From UBA8514 sp034933685 (GTDB lineage: Bacteria > Bacillota > Clostridia > Lachnospirales > Anaerotignaceae): a DNA stretch of 64,000 nt. Below, piece by piece: positions 35,082 through 43,491 of the stretch; the first letter of the stretch is position 1, and each line of letters opens with the position of its first letter. Location: contig JAYFNB010000025.1 of the NCBI GenBank assembly GCA_034933685.1, forward strand, positions 55,745 to 119,744. The letters run 5' to 3'. The notes under the pieces were generated by a model, which worked only from the letters and a program-made list of their open reading frames with translations, had not been told where the DNA came from and searched no databases. Position numbers and translations under genes: made by a program.

Positions 35082-37350
35082 AAGCTCCCTCCTCTAAAAT
35101 TGATACAGCTGCAGCTGCTTGACCAAAAGACAATCCACCATCATTTAATGGTACTTTTTTGTTAAAGAAAACATGAAAGCCCGACTCTTTTAGCCCTAAG
35201 TTAATATTCTTAATAAGATAAGAATTTTCAAATACTCCTCCGCTTAAAACAACATCATCTATCTTATATTTTTCTTTTATACTGGTTGCACACGCTATTG
35301 TTGCCTTGCAAATTGTATTATGAAATTTAGCAGAAATTAGAGAAATAGGCAGACACTTCTTTAAATCCACTAATACACCGGTAAGGATGCCTTTATAACC
35401 TAATATAAAAGAACCATCCTTATCACTTTCATCTATTGAAAAATCATAATAATCCGTTATCGTTGCATCCACTATGCTCTCAAGCTCAATTGCTGCTTGT
35501 GCATCATATGATATATGCGTACGGCGAAGTACGATAGCCGCAATACAATCAAAAAATCTGCCCATGCTTGATGATTTATAACAATTTAATTCATTTTGTA
35601 CCGCCTTTTTTACAGTTTCCAACTGCAAATTTTCTATATCAGGCAAAAATGAAGCCAAATCTTCATTTAATGTATAAAGGTATGCTGCTGCACATTTCCA
35701 CGGTTCTTTTATAGCAGAATCTGCACCTTGAAGCATAACACACTCTAAATGCCCTACTCTTTGAAATTCTGCCCTATTGCCAACTAAAAACTCTCCTCCC
35801 CATACCGTTCCATCTGTGCCCATACCTGTGCCATCAAAAATAATACCAATTGCATCACCCGTTAATCCATGCTCTGCCATACAGCTAGCCATATGTGCAT
35901 GATGGTGCTGAACAATAATGGATTCTTTTCCTAACTTATTAGCATATTGTGTTGAAAAAAAGTTTGGATGTAAATCATGAACAACGAATTTCGGATTAGC
36001 TTTTAAAAGCCTTGATAATCTTTTTATAACTTGTATATATTCATTGCAGGCGTCAAGATTATTCAGTTCTCCTAGGTACTGACTTATATGTGCAGCCCCT
36101 TTATGGATAAAGCAAACAGACGATTTTTGATTCCCACCAAAAGACAATACTTCGAAGGATGTATTTAAAGGCAATGCTGTAGGAGCATATCCCCTTCCAC
36201 AACGGCTAATTAACACATCATTATCTAAAACTTTAACTACTGAATCATCTATGGGCGTCATAATTTCACGGTCATGGACAAGGAAATAGTCTACAACTTT
36301 ATTTAGATGTTTAAATGCATCTTCATCCTTATAACAAATAGGCATTCCACTTATATTACCGCTAGTCATAACAAGATATTTCAAAGCATCATCAAATACA
36401 AAATAATGAAGTGGTGAGTAAGGAAGCATGACTCCATATTGATTAAGACCAGGTGCAATACTTTCTGGAAGTGTCTTATTAACCTTTTTATTCAGCAACA
36501 CGATTGGTCGTTTGTTGTTTGTAATGGTATCTTCCTCGTAGCTGCTAAGTTTACAAATATATCTAACTTCATCTATATTTGAAGCCATAATTGCAAAAGG
36601 CTTATACGGTCTGTTTTTTCTCTTTCTTAAGGTTGCTATTGCATTTTTATCCTGTGCATTGCACACAAGGTGATACCCTCCTATGCCTTTAATTGCTATT
36701 ATATTTCCTTCCTTAAGTAACTGTTTCGTCTGTTCAATCGGGCTTTTGCATTCTATTGGTACACCTTTACTATTTAGTAAATAATATTGGGGTCCGCAGC
36801 TTGGGCAGCAATTAGGCTGTGCATGAAATCTTCTGTTCTCTGGATTTTTATATTCTTCATTGCATTGTTTACACATAGAAAAAGAATTCATCGAGGTATT
36901 GATTCTGTCGTATGGCAAATCATTTATTATTGAGTATCTTGGTCCACAATTTGTGCAATTTGTGAATGCATATTCAAATCGACTGCATTGGCTGTTTCGA
37001 ATATCGTTTAAGCACTCGTTGCATACTGCAATATCAGGAAGAATAAATCCATTGCTAGTCTTATCTTCTGAACTGCTTAAAATTTTAAAATCTTTAAAAT
37101 TTAATTTAGCATTAGGTTTAATCTTCAAATCATTAATTTTTGCATTGGAAGGTAAGTTGTGTGTAAGTTCAAATACAAATTCATCTATTTCTTTTTTTTC
37201 ACCTGAAACAACTATAGATACGGAAGACCCTTTATTTTTTACAAACCCTGTAAGGTTTAGAGCTTTTGCGATCTTGTATACGAAGGGTCTCATGCCCACA
37301 CCTTGTACAAGTCCACAAATCTGTATTAGATAACTTAAGCGTTCATTCAT
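35008..37350 (-). CDS. hypF: Carbamoyltransferase HypF
   Basis: 780 residues if starting at the ATG at 37350 (GGTG nine bases upstream; a GTG/ATG 15 bases earlier is possible). Domains in order: acylphosphatase (QICGLVQGVGMRPFVYKIA, about 8-90); zinc fingers CNECLND...CTNCGPRY, CKQCNEEY and CCPSCGP (about 105-185); YrdC-like nucleotide site (about 200-390); Kae1-like carbamoyltransferase with HHHAHMAS and GIIFDGTGMGTDGTVWGGEF. It makes the HypE carbamoyl group from carbamoyl phosphate. Its C-terminal 25 residues (VSGNSYKDNFNTGELRL...) run past the hypC start and are not conserved family sequence, to my knowledge. Confidence 0.95.
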   Translation of the reverse strand: MNERLSYLIQICGLVQGVGMRPFVYKIAKALNLTGFVKNKGSSVSIVVSGEKKEIDEFVFELTHNLPSNAKINDLKIKPNAKLNFKDFKILSSSEDKTSNGFILPDIAVCNECLNDIRNSQCSRFEYAFTNCTNCGPRYSIINDLPYDRINTSMNSFSMCKQCNEEYKNPENRRFHAQPNCCPSCGPQYYLLNSKGVPIECKSPIEQTKQLLKEGNIIAIKGIGGYHLVCNAQDKNAIATLRKRKNRPYKPFAIMASNIDEVRYICKLSSYEEDTITNNKRPIVLLNKKVNKTLPESIAPGLNQYGVMLPYSPLHYFVFDDALKYLVMTSGNISGMPICYKDEDAFKHLNKVVDYFLVHDREIMTPIDDSVVKVLDNDVLISRCGRGYAPTALPLNTSFEVLSFGGNQKSSVCFIHKGAAHISQYLGELNNLDACNEYIQVIKRLSRLLKANPKFVVHDLHPNFFSTQYANKLGKESIIVQHHHAHMASCMAEHGLTGDAIGIIFDGTGMGTDGTVWGGEFLVGNRAEFQRVGHLECVMLQGADSAIKEPWKCAAAYLYTLNEDLASFLPDIENLQLETVKKAVQNELNCYKSSSMGRFFDCIAAIVLRRTHISYDAQAAIELESIVDATITDYYDFSIDESDKDGSFILGYKGILTGVLVDLKKCLPISLISAKFHNTICKATIACATSIKEKYKIDDVVLSGGVFENSYLIKNINLGLKESGFHVFFNKKVPLNDGGLSFGQAAAAVSILEEGAYVSGNSYKDNFNTGELRLRRNYGN

Positions 37351-37603
37351 TAAATTTTTCACCATCTATTTGCTCAATGGTTGCGGTAAGCGGTTCAATT
37401 TCTTTCTTTTGAACTAATATATTTGTCCAATCACCAATAAGGGCGCTATTTCTATCTGAAAAATGTTCTCGAAGACTTTCTTTGCTTATATGACTATTGG
37501 TATGTACTGTAATTATTAAATTGGATATTTTAGCTATAGAATGTTCTTTACACAGGTTAACAATAGAATCATATAAATTTTGGTTTAAAAAAGTATCATG
37601 CAT
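37343..37603 (-). CDS. HypA-like protein lacking the zinc domain
   Basis: 86 residues. It starts MHD, like the M-H-E nickel-binding start of HypA, and continues with the HypA-type layout: two helices, strand LIITVHTNSHISKESLREHFSD, then a strand EPLTATIEQIDGE. HypA proper is about 113 residues and carries two CxxC pairs binding zinc; none is here, since the chain ends before that domain. The gene overlaps the protease gene by 8 bases and hypF by 8, and GGAGG precedes it. It may be a minimal nickel donor, or a specialised docking protein. HypB is missing from the operon. The homology call rests on a short stretch. Confidence 0.6.
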   Translation of the reverse strand: MHDTFLNQNLYDSIVNLCKEHSIAKISNLIITVHTNSHISKESLREHFSDRNSALIGDWTNILVQKKEIEPLTATIEQIDGEKFNE

Positions 37604-38057
37604 AATCTATTTCCTCCAATATGATTTCTTTAATTATTTTTTCGACATCTGAACAAATTTGCTGAAATTTCTCTCTTAAAACAGGACTAAGTTTATCGCC
37701 AAAACCAACTTCAGCTATTTCAATACCAATAATATAGCCCTTAAATTTAGTGCCATAAAGTTTCATCAGTTCAATAATACTCATATCATGTTGCATAAAA
37801 GAACCTGAAGGTTGCGCTAACACTTCTTCAAGTTTAAATATATGAATGCTTCCAGGCTCCGTCCCTTTGTAAAGTGCATCAATTATAAAAACAAAATCCT
37901 TCTTCTTTAATAAATAGAAACAGTTTTGACAGTCTGTTTCACCAATTATTATTTCAATATTCAAATTGCTCAACCTATCCGCCAATTTTTCTGCAACTTC
38001 AATTGCTACACCGTCATCCTTCATAAGTCGGTTACCGATAGCAACTATCTTTACCAT
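37596..38057 (-). CDS. Hydrogenase maturation protease (HyaD/HycI family)
   Basis: 153 residues. VAIGNRLMKDDGVAIEVAEKL gives the nickel-sensing acidic residue after GN.L..DDG; VFIIDALYKGTEPGSIHIF contains the second acidic ligand (D); QHDMSIIELMKLYG holds the histidine. The family clips the C-terminal tail of the large subunit after nickel insertion, and such a tail is present in this operon's large subunit. AAAGGTG precedes the ATG. It is the first gene of the operon; the promoter must lie in 38058-38200, but only a loose TATAAT was seen. Confidence 0.9.
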   Translation of the reverse strand: MVKIVAIGNRLMKDDGVAIEVAEKLADRLSNLNIEIIIGETDCQNCFYLLKKKDFVFIIDALYKGTEPGSIHIFKLEEVLAQPSGSFMQHDMSIIELMKLYGTKFKGYIIGIEIAEVGFGDKLSPVLREKFQQICSDVEKIIKEIILEEIDYA

Positions 38058-38336
38058 ATTTCAACACCTTTCTACGAATTAATTATATCAGTTATTTCTA
38101 CAACCTACATGATTGTTGCTCCTTCATAGGTCAAGAAAGCATGTGAGATCGATCCTCCTCTTTCAATTAGATTTATTCTGACAATAATTGTATACATAGA
38201 TCCTAATTACATACTATGTTGTCTCAATTATTTTTAGCACTGCTCCAAGCTTTATTAAAAGCTGATATTGATATTTTTTTATTTTTATTAGCTAACGCTT
38301 AGACTTCTACGATACTAAATGAGAATTTGCTATGAC

Positions 38337-38398
38337 AAAAAAGGCTAAGTCTTTAGGTCTGAAAATCAACCTAAAACCCTAGTCTTTTGACATTTGTT
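38337..38398 (-). terminator. Terminator downstream of the MBL gene
   Basis: AAAAGGCTAAGTCTTTAGGT pairs with ACCTAAAACCCTAGTCTTTT (four mismatches or G-U). On the minus strand it ends in CCTTTTTTG. It would stop transcripts from the MBL gene before the hydrogenase promoter. The remainder of 38058-38336 is AT-rich with no gene. Confidence 0.5.
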
Positions 38399-38571
38399 TC
38401 TTGAATTCTTGTGTGTAATTTTTAATTTTCCCTGGCATGATATGCTTCCCCTCACTCCTTTATCTTTTATCATATCATGCCTAAATGTTTTCTGTCTAAT
38501 TTATTGTAGCCTATCCAAACTGTGGCTTTTCCAACTCCCATTGTGCCGCCTATCAACTATACAGTTTTCAT
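38394..38571 (-). pseudogene. Fossil pieces of a nucleotide kinase and an IS3 OrfA
   Basis: On the minus strand from 38571, MKTV, a stop, then LIGGTMGVGKATV matches the P-loop start of a small AAA nucleotide kinase. From 38438, MPGKIKNYTQEFKKQMSK matches the start of an IS3-family OrfA and then breaks off at the terminator hairpin. Both are only 20-30 codons and cannot be functional. They mark an old insertion. Confidence 0.45.
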
Positions 38572-38664
38572 ATTGTATCCCTCTTTAAATTCTGCATGTG
38601 TAAATATTATATTAATAATTTGTACTCCGCATTTTCATGATAATGACTACATCTACTTACTTGA

Positions 38665-39426
38665 TTAAGGCCACACAGCCCAATCACCATATTCAAATGT
38701 TCTGCTTCCATGATGTAGTTTTCCCTCTATCTTCAGTTGTTCAAATGTATCCCTCATTCTAACAAGTATTTCGGGGTGAATGTCTAATGTGTGATGGGCA
38801 GGAAATACTCTCTTTACTGGAAGTGCTGCAACTTTTTTCAGAGACGTAAGATAGGCTTCTGGAGCAGTAGATGGATAATAGGCAAATAATGTATCTTTAT
38901 AAACCAGATCACCGGTAAATAGATATCCACGTTCTTTTTCAAAAAAGCTCATATGTCCAGGTGAGTGACCTGGTGTATGCAGAATATGAACAGAACGATC
39001 CCCAAGATCAATAACATCATTATCTTTCAACACTCTTGTAGGCGTACCCTGAAAGAAATCATAGGTATCAACATTATAACCTTCCGGTAAGTCACAGCGA
39101 TCGATGACCATTTCCCTGATTTGTTCCATAGTAAGTGGAAATTCTCCGTTTAACCAACTCAGTTCATCTTTTTGAGCATAAAAATCAGAAAAATATTTAT
39201 GACCACCGATATGATCCCAGTGAACATGCGTTGCCACCGCTGTAACCGGGCTGTCAGTCAACTTGATTACCTCGTCATAAATATTACAAATACCAAGTCC
39301 CGTATCAATCAAAAGACTGCTCTCAGAACCGTTAAGTAAATAACAATGCGTTTCCTCCCAATGACGGTACTCACTAATAATATATGTTTCTTTGTCTATC
39401 TGATCTATTGTAAACCAACCATTCAT
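38665..39426 (-). CDS. MBL-fold metallo-hydrolase
   Basis: 253 residues after TTTGGAGG. Metal ligands: THVHWDHIGGH (about residue 68), HTPGHSPGHMSFF, LFTGDLVYKD and the last histidine in FPAHHTLD. It resembles glyoxalase-II/RNase-Z-like hydrolases with a single-domain fold, cytoplasmic. The substrate cannot be told. It stands alone on the minus strand, facing the hydrogenase operon across a terminator. The 277 bases upstream of it (39427-39703) hold only a weak 70-codon open frame with no family resemblance. Confidence 0.85.
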   Translation of the reverse strand: MNGWFTIDQIDKETYIISEYRHWEETHCYLLNGSESSLLIDTGLGICNIYDEVIKLTDSPVTAVATHVHWDHIGGHKYFSDFYAQKDELSWLNGEFPLTMEQIREMVIDRCDLPEGYNVDTYDFFQGTPTRVLKDNDVIDLGDRSVHILHTPGHSPGHMSFFEKERGYLFTGDLVYKDTLFAYYPSTAPEAYLTSLKKVAALPVKRVFPAHHTLDIHPEILVRMRDTFEQLKIEGKLHHGSRTFEYGDWAVWP

Positions 39427-39703
39427 TTGCTAAGTCCTCCAAACTTATAATTAAAATTCTCTGTTTATCGTTTAAATCGATTATATAAACAATTTGCATT
39501 TCACATTGTCTTGATAATGACAACTTAACAAACTGTAATAATCGGCAAACGGTTTTTTCGTATTCATCCATTTGATTTAATTTCAATCAAAGAACATGGG
39601 TTCTGTGCTTCATATCATTTTATTGTGTCTTGTCGATAACAGGTATGCTCATTTTTGAGGTTATGTATCTACCTGCATATTCCAATTTTTCTTTTTCGGT
39701 ATA

Positions 39704-40237
39704 TCACATAATAAACTCTGATTTTGCTTCGGTGTATCCATCTCTGTTGTGCTCGTATTCTTTCCACAAACTCAATTTAAGGTTTCCATATTGGACGGCA
39801 ACATCAGCATGATCTAATAGATAATCTCTAAAATATAACTCATTCCAATCTCCCAAATACCTAACATGAAGATGGTACACCTTTTCTGCGAATCCATCAG
39901 GTGTGTATCCTTTATTGAACACAATTTTCAAATCTGGCTCATGCTCACTTGACATAAGTACCCAGTTATTCATCTTTAGGATTTCGATTAGCCTTGTAAT
40001 GTCACAATTGTTATCAACTTCTAACAAGATATCTACAGTCGGTTTTGAAATCAATCCTTCTACTGCACTGCTTCCAATATGGTTAATACGTTTTATATCC
40101 TGCTTCTTGATACAACTGAAAAGCTGTCTTTCTTCGATTTCATACCACTCTTTATAATTTGGATTGTGTTCTTTCAAAATAATAGGAAACAACTCCCACA
40201 ATTCTTCCAACGACATCTCTGATAATTCTTTCTTCAT
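39704..40237 (-). CDS. GrpB/UPF0157 family protein (nucleotidyltransferase-like)
   Basis: About 177 residues from the ATG at 40237; the frame extends to 40321, but the extra N-terminus is not family-like. The core NHIGSSAVEGLISKPTVDILLEV matches the GrpB signature (G-S-T/S-x-V-x-G-x-x-x-K-P-x-x-D), which is related to nucleotidyltransferases. KVYHLHVRYLGDWNELYFRDYLLDHAD is also typical. Function in bacteria is not well defined; some have been linked to CoA ligation or tRNA-type transfer. It is an isolated minus-strand gene in the accessory zone. Confidence 0.8.
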   Translation of the reverse strand: MKKELSEMSLEELWELFPIILKEHNPNYKEWYEIEERQLFSCIKKQDIKRINHIGSSAVEGLISKPTVDILLEVDNNCDITRLIEILKMNNWVLMSSEHEPDLKIVFNKGYTPDGFAEKVYHLHVRYLGDWNELYFRDYLLDHADVAVQYGNLKLSLWKEYEHNRDGYTEAKSEFIM

Positions 40238-40357
40238 ACTTACCATCTCATCAGTAGGATTGTAAAATACCACTGCTCCAGGAGATAATTTTATCATAAT
40301 ATAAGACCAAATCCACCTCATCCATTGCAGTTAGCTTTTTTCTATCCATACAAATAC

Positions 40358-40890
40358 TCAATATCTCTTTATTATCCCATTAACCTTTTTCACCAGCTCG
40401 GCCTTGCTACTTATATATTGGTTTGTTTCATAAAAGTATTTGGCCTGCAAAATAAAAAATGAAGACTTATACATAGCCGATAAAATTTCAGGGCTATTGT
40501 CATAGAGCAAATTATGTAAACACGTATGGTACGATTGCACGCACCAATTTTTACAGCACGTTTAACATCCTCTTTGTCAATTAGCGGCAACAAATAGTCT
40601 ATGCTTCCGTAGATTGGCTGCATATCATAATAGAATTGAAATAAATCAGCTTTTTCCCAACCTACGATCTCAGTCCTACCAAAAATAAATTCGCAAGCTT
40701 TTTCTTTATAAGCATTTGGGAAATTATCGCTCGATATTTTTTCAAATCCTGCACAGTCAGCTCATTCAAGATAACTACAGTGTCTATATCACTGCTGTCA
40801 TCCGCTTCTTTGCGTTTGTAACTTCCTTGCAAACCAATAAAACAAGCCTATCCCCAAATTCATTTTTTATCTCACCTCGTAAACGTTATT
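40358..40890 (-). pseudogene. Frameshifted nucleotidyltransferase (MNT/aminoglycoside type)
   Basis: Read on the minus strand across at least two frameshifts. GLQGSYKRKEADDSSDIDTVVILNEL carries the GS..R.E...SDID active site; then EFIFGRTEIVGWEKADLFQFYYD, MQPIYGSIDYLLPLIDKEDVKRAVKIGA, and after another shift HTCLHNLLYDNSPEILSAMYKSSFFILQAKYFYETNQYI. This layout matches nucleotidyltransferases with a helical substrate-binding C-terminus. The breaks make it non-functional. Region 40891-41187 has no gene. Confidence 0.6.
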
Positions 40891-41187
40891 TTTTTTGCAA
40901 GGAACAAGTAATCTATACAAGCGCTTTATTTTAATATAAAATCTTGTGCTTGTATATTCGTGTTAAGCCAAAGCTCCATAACACGTTCCAAATTTTACAT
41001 TCTAAATTTTCTTATCATATCAATCGCCTATTATATAGCCTCATACAAAACAGCATATGCCTTGAGTAGACAAAAAGGATGTCCTAGTAAGCTGATGGTT
41101 CCTTGGCGGTAGCTCCTTTTTCTAAAAAAGTCACCTTATCGTTTCATCGTTTTTTAATACCACATTTTATATATGATATATTAGAAA

Positions 41188-41214
41188 AGGGGCAAAACTT
41201 ATAGTTTTGCCCCT
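41188..41214. terminator. Strong hairpin, probable terminator
   Basis: GGGGCAAAACT (41189-41199) pairs perfectly with AGTTTTGCCCC (41203-41213) around a 3-base loop. It lies just beyond the end of the Abi-like minus-strand gene at 41293, so it could end that transcript. The tail is not T-rich on either side. Confidence 0.45.
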
Positions 41215-41292
41215 CCCATCAACGGAATATTTGGACTCAGGCATTACCCACGCCTTCCGATGGTACATTTAGTACAATAATAGTATTTTCAA

Positions 41293-42124
41293 CTATAAGC
41301 TTTTTATTCTATCATAGCGACTTTCCCAATCTCTTGGTAATATCTCAAATAAATATATATCAAATTTCGCCTTGCTTTGTATTTTCACAATATCTTTCTT
41401 AAAGGCTTTTCCATCATTTTCATTTAACATTTTTTTTAAGGCATACATCCTAGAAAACAAATCTGTATTTGTTAACAAAACATCTGCATCATCATTATGT
41501 AGTCAATACGACTGATGACGTTTTTCCTATAAGTTTATTATGGTGAGCACAGACATTTCTAATGTTTCTGACGGCATCTAACCATGTGTCCAATTGTTTC
41601 GTTACTTCTTTACCATAGTTACGCTTAGCATAGCCATATAAAAGAACTCGTTTGCGTAAATCTCCCCTCAAAAAAGCATATATGTTAGTAATAACACCAA
41701 ATTCAAAGTACGTAAAAGCTGCCCAACATGAAATTTTCTTCTTAGATCTACTTCCACCACTTCTGTATTCTTTTAATTCGGGGTGCTTATTTACATTCTG
41801 ACGAAGTTCTTTTTCTTGAATCTGGATATTTTTGAATAGTTTATTATTGAAAAATTTTTTATTTGAGAGTCTTTTGTTTTTATCATTATCACCTTTTGTT
41901 TCAGTATAATAGCTTTTTTCTTTACTCTTATTTATAGTCGAATGTACTATTGTTAAAATAAGGTCTAATTGGCTAGTCAATTTTAAAAAGTCATAATAGT
42001 GATTCCTTGGTGGATAGGTATTTTTCTCGAAAACGGAATAATAGAATCGCTTTTTTGAAACCCAATCGCCACCCTTAGAAGATCGAAAAGGCATACCAAC
42101 TTGTTGTGGTTTTAGAACCTTCAA
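41293..42124 (-). pseudogene. Abi-family (AbiD/F, HEPN) abortive-infection protein, frameshifted
   Basis: The main frame (42124-41495) encodes NHYYDFLKLTSQLDLI, KKISCWAAFTYFEFGVITNIYAFLRGD and LDAVRNIRNVCAHHNKLIGKTSSV. The R-x4-H in RNVCAH is the HEPN ribonuclease motif of Abi_2 proteins. The frame ends early; the natural C-terminus (NDDADVLLTNTDLFSRMYALKKMLNE...) continues in another frame from about 41500 to 41293, so one base was gained or lost. The N-terminus is also unclear: frames between 42075 and 42281 overlap it. Abi_2 proteins are phage-triggered toxins; this copy is probably inactive. Confidence 0.6.
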
Positions 42125-42214
42125 TTAATCCTGCTTTCGAATACATTTTAGCCATTCGCAAATTTTGTGTTGCCTTAATCATACCAGTGACTTGTTTGAG
42201 CACTATCTCAATCA

Positions 42215-42425
42215 AAAATGGTACGAAGCATTCTTTTAGCAGAAAAGAAAAATCCCTATAAAAATGCATGCATAGAATCATTCATTCAATCCTGAAAGAA
42301 AAAGATATATATTTGAATATCAATAAAGATTTCAATGAGGCGAATAAAACCATCTTTGATTATATTGAATCCTGATATAACAGAAAAAGGATTCACAGTG
42401 CACTTGGGGATACAAAACACCTTGA
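42215..42425 (+). pseudogene. Remnant of IS3-family OrfB C-terminus
   Basis: In shifting frames on the plus strand: NPYKNACIESF, then IHSILKEKDIYLNINKDFNEANKTIFDYIES, a stop where tryptophan is expected, and YNRKRIHSALG. This matches the last third of an IS3 transposase around the catalytic Glu. Two frameshifts and the stop make it dead. Confidence 0.6.
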
Positions 42426-42640
42426 TAAATCGAGGACGAAGCCATTCCAGTAGCATAAAAAAGAGCACCTTTTTGTATCTAAAGTTTTGGCCTAGATCCA
42501 CTGCTTCTTCACCAAATTTATCGATAATCACTTTCATCAATGAATCTTCACATCCTAGGGTAACCGTTTCTTCTTCACCATCAAACATTTCAAATACTTT
42601 TCTTATAAAACCTACTAAGTGGAAATCCGCCGGTTCTGGA
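42425..42640 (-). pseudogene. WYL-domain regulator C-terminal fragment
   Basis: On the minus strand, ADFHLVGFIRKVFEMFDGEEETVTLGCEDSLMKVIIDKFGEEA and then NFRYKKVLFF match the C-terminal portion of YafY/WYL transcription regulators (T-L-x-C-x-x-S-L...V-I-D-x-F-G). The HTH and most of the WYL domain are missing, and it runs into the IS3 remnant, which presumably truncated it. Confidence 0.5.
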
Positions 42641-42675
42641 TATGCATTCTCATTTAAAAATTCCTATCATTATTC

Positions 42676-43143
42676 TTAATAAATTTCATTTTTTTTATCT
42701 CCTTGCACAAGTTTTTCGATCATGACGTTGGATGTATTTAATATTCCCTTGTGTACAACAGCCATATCTGTTTTTCTATATCTCATATGTCTTATGTGTT
42801 TTTCTTCTATGTCTTTAAATATAACTACTGCATTATATACACGCCTATCTCCCTTACTATGCACAATATCACATTTCTGTTGGAACTCTTCTTCATTATT
42901 AATATACAGCCATACCATATTCTTCTCAAAGATATTCATAGCTTTTCTTTTTCCAGGAACCAATCCATCTTTCTGAATTTCAGAAGCTTGCTCCAATAGA
43001 GTAAAGTGTATAAGACCTTTATTAAGTATTTGCTTTTTAATATCGTCGGATATGCGGTATCTAGGTATATGAATATATTCAAGAATCAACATAAATAAAA
43101 TTATTGAAATTATGAATATACCCCATAAAATGTATTCTTCCAT
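42676..43143 (-). CDS. Unknown membrane-anchored protein, possible ADP-ribosyl/phosphotransferase-like fold
   Basis: 155 residues from the ATG at 43143, after AGAGAGG. One N-terminal membrane helix (about 5-24, LWGIFIISIILFMLILEYI) is followed by a soluble domain. GLIHFTLLEQASEIQKDGLVPGKRKAMN resembles the H-F/H-T...I...GL opening of DarT/Tpt1-like enzymes that use NAD, but no other catalytic residue is clear. I do not recognise the family. It sits between the WYL and Abi remnants and the ImmA module. Region 43162-43491 upstream contains only a start-less Ser/Lys-rich coding-like stretch on the minus strand (about 43265-43395). Confidence 0.45.
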   Translation of the reverse strand: MEEYILWGIFIISIILFMLILEYIHIPRYRISDDIKKQILNKGLIHFTLLEQASEIQKDGLVPGKRKAMNIFEKNMVWLYINNEEEFQQKCDIVHSKGDRRVYNAVVIFKDIEEKHIRHMRYRKTDMAVVHKGILNTSNVMIEKLVQGDKKNEIY

Positions 43144-43491
43144 TAAAATCCTCTCTAACACTAATTGTCAAACTTCCATTAGTAAATTATTTTTACATTT
43201 CCAAATTTTTTACACCACCGTTTATAATAGAAAATACGGGTTTCCTCGCATTCTATTAATGATTACTCACTTTATAATTTGCAAGCGTGGTTCCAGCTTT
43301 ACTTTTTGAACTCTTGCTTGAGCTTTTGCTTGCTAAAGTCTTTTCAGCTTTTCCACCATGATGTACCGCCCTATCGTCAGCCTCCTTTGCAATTTTTATT
43401 GCAAAAGATTATCTTCTTTGTTATAGTTTGATTGTCAATTGAGCCATAATTATATCCTAGTTTTTTTATAAAAAGAGTTTCCTCTAAACAC

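Noticed and set aside
36860..37333. 157-codon plus-strand open frame opposite hypF
   Set aside because: It overlaps conserved acylphosphatase and zinc-finger coding sequence of hypF and has no ribosome site.
39374..39586. 70-codon minus-strand frame upstream of the MBL gene
   Set aside because: It overlaps the true MBL start, and no family or ribosome site is recognisable.
41495..42124. Cas13- or CRISPR-type HEPN nuclease
   Set aside because: Only one HEPN motif, small size and an Abi_2-like sequence; no CRISPR repeats occur anywhere in the window.
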